Positions 13,771-16,133 of a DNA stretch of 16,133 bases are shown here, one piece after another. The notes beneath the pieces were generated by a model, which was not told the DNA's origin, searched no databases, and saw nothing but the letters and a program-made list of their open reading frames with translations. The DNA is from Cytophagaceae bacterium (GTDB lineage: Bacteria; Bacteroidota; Bacteroidia; Cytophagales; Spirosomataceae): contig JAIXRT010000046.1 in the NCBI GenBank assembly GCA_027485075.1, positions 1 to 16,133 of the forward strand, given 5' to 3'. Both the position numbers and the translations under genes were made by a program. Numbering within the stretch: position 1 is the first letter of the stretch; every line of letters begins with the position of its first letter.

Positions 13771-14497
13771 GTTTTGAAATGGGTTCTAGTGGTATTTGTA
13801 GGTTAATCAAACCTTCAATTAGTTTAGTATTCGTACGCTCAGGCCCTTTTATTTGAAATGTTTCCATATTCCACTGAAGTGAATACGCTTCACGAATTGA
13901 GTGTAAATAAAAAGCTAATTCGGTATCTGATTCGTAAGGGAACACATTCGCCAGGTGCAATTTGCCTTGTTGGATTAAAATAACTAATGCCGATTTTTCA
14001 AACAAGTGTAGCTGAATGCGTGGATAAATATAGGCTTTTGTTTTGGCTAATTCATTTCCTAGTACGTGTGTATACTGGATGTTTGCAATTGGAAAAGTCA
14101 AGGCTAAGAGGTCCTTCCAAAAAAAAAAAAAAAAAAATACAAGGTTTGCTTGGGCAAAATCTACCGCTTGTTCATGTACCTCATGTCCATCAAGCACACT
14201 TTCGCCAAGCGCCTTTTCTAAGAATCCCAATCGATACAGTGGGGAATCAAACTCCTTTGGAATCAATAGGAACAATTCAGTCGTCAGTTCAACAGACGCA
14301 TGTTGGATTAATCTAATTTGAATGGATTGGTCTAAAAGCCATTTCTTAAGCTTAGGCACGGGGGTGTTCCATGGAAATATTTGTTCAAGTGTCTCCAATT
14401 TAAATCGAAGACCCGCTTTTTCGAGTTGGATCGAAATCGAAAGTGGAGTTTTTGCTTGAACGGGAATTGTATTTCCTTTCACAGGTTGATTTTTCAA
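13763..14497 (-). CDS. DUF3822 family protein with homopolymer tract
   Basis: 244-residue cytoplasmic protein of the DUF3822 family, a Bacteroidota family commonly found beside coaD. The function is unknown; distant ASKHA/PilM-like similarity has been proposed for such proteins but I cannot test it here. The N-terminal SISIQLEKAGLRFKLE and the late KTKAYIYPRIQLHLFEKSALVILIQQGKLHLANVF fit the family. No ATG lies in frame before this point: the frame opens after a stop at 14552-14554, and the first usable starts are TTG at 14497 and GTG at 14482. A T19 run in the coding strand (14119-14137) encodes six consecutive Phe residues (LVFFFFFFWKD), and a T18 run lies just upstream of the start. As given, the frame is open and the gene overlaps coaD by 8 nt. 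Start uncertain; family call fairly good. Confidence 0.78.
   Translation of the reverse strand: MKNQPVKGNTIPVQAKTPLSISIQLEKAGLRFKLETLEQIFPWNTPVPKLKKWLLDQSIQIRLIQHASVELTTELFLLIPKEFDSPLYRLGFLEKALGESVLDGHEVHEQAVDFAQANLVFFFFFFWKDLLALTFPIANIQYTHVLGNELAKTKAYIYPRIQLHLFEKSALVILIQQGKLHLANVFPYESDTELAFYLHSIREAYSLQWNMETFQIKGPERTNTKLIEGLINLQIPLEPISKHA
14119..14137. repeat. Poly(A) tract of 19 nt inside the DUF3822 gene
   Basis: Uninterrupted run of 19 A on the plus strand (T19 on the coding strand), about 120 codons into DUF3822. Loss of one T brings a TAG within about five codons after the tract; gain of one brings a TGA about two dozen codons later. Both would truncate the protein. Confidence 0.95.
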
Positions 14498-14502
14498 ATT
14501 GC

Positions 14503-14520
14503 AAAAAAAAAAAAAAAAAA
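14503..14520. repeat. Poly(A) tract of 18 nt in the DUF3822 promoter/start region
   Basis: Uninterrupted run of 18 A. On the minus strand it reads TA, then T18, then G: the shape of a TATTTTTG -7 box with its T run expanded. It is flanked by a 7-bp inverted repeat (14496-14502 AAATTGC and 14523-14529 GCAATTT) and ends 6 nt before the TTG start at 14497. Confidence 0.95.
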
Positions 14521-14532
14521 TAGCAATTTTGA

Positions 14533-16133
<1,601 letters not shown>

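Noticed and set aside
13987..14321. Two plus-strand open frames crossing the poly(A) run (with lysine runs)
   Set aside because: They are antisense to DUF3822, mutually overlapping and low in complexity, with no family resemblance.
14496..14529. Poly(A) run with flanking 7-bp inverted repeat as an intrinsic terminator
   Set aside because: The loop would be 20 nt and the stem AT-rich (AAATTGC), with the A/T run in the loop rather than after the stem, so it lacks terminator geometry.

Overview
The window looks like ordinary chromosome of a Bacteroidota bacterium, most likely of the Cytophagales type. The reasons are the protein families present (DUF2147, a DUF6268-like outer-membrane barrel, DUF3822 beside coaD), a tmRNA with no encoded CCA and a tag ending YAMAA, poor Shine-Dalgarno signals, and repeated copies of the Bacteroidota -7 promoter element TAnnTTTG close upstream of genes. 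The genus cannot be fixed from the sequence alone. I see no insertion sequence, prophage, CRISPR array, tRNA or rRNA, and base composition is even.

Layout. 1-731 is the 3' part of an M24 Xaa-Pro aminopeptidase gene. It is followed by a secreted DUF2147 protein (804-1283), a bidirectional terminator and a convergent outer-membrane barrel gene (1340-2365). Then comes ssrA (tmRNA, minus strand, 2528-2894) with its terminator. An Lrp/AsnC regulator (2918-3391, minus) is divergent from alanine dehydrogenase (3597-4682). The shared region carries a palindrome, a -7 box and a terminator-like hairpin in the ald leader. Next is a tight minus-strand operon: alaS, pabB, a class IV aminotransferase (pabC-like) and a RecD-like helicase (10330 down to 4683). 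Divergent from it are a MerR-type regulator and dprA (10438-11896). pyrE (minus) is divergent from a NUDIX hydrolase. The NUDIX gene overlaps coaD tail to tail, and coaD overlaps DUF3822 upstream. The window ends in an incomplete YbiT-type ABC-F gene (14599-16133).

How the genes work together. Alanine recurs: ald makes or breaks down L-alanine, the Lrp-like regulator beside it probably senses an amino acid, alaS charges tRNA-Ala, and tmRNA is an AlaRS substrate through its G3-U pair. pabB and the pabC-like gene give two steps to p-aminobenzoate for folate. dprA handles single-stranded DNA in natural transformation. pyrE and coaD are core nucleotide and coenzyme A genes.

Most unusual features: (1) two very long poly(A) runs (18 and 19 nt on the plus strand) at the start and inside the DUF3822 gene, the first lying exactly where a TATTTTTG promoter box would be; (2) an ABC-F protein whose second Walker A and first signature motif are both degenerate, leaving one intact composite ATP site; (3) an intrinsic-terminator-like hairpin between the ald promoter and the ald start codon; (4) face-to-face candidate promoters between alaS and merR; (5) three convergent gene pairs with no room for a terminator. 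I see no clearly new multi-gene system. The poly(A)-controlled DUF3822 locus and the ald leader are the best candidates for undescribed regulation.
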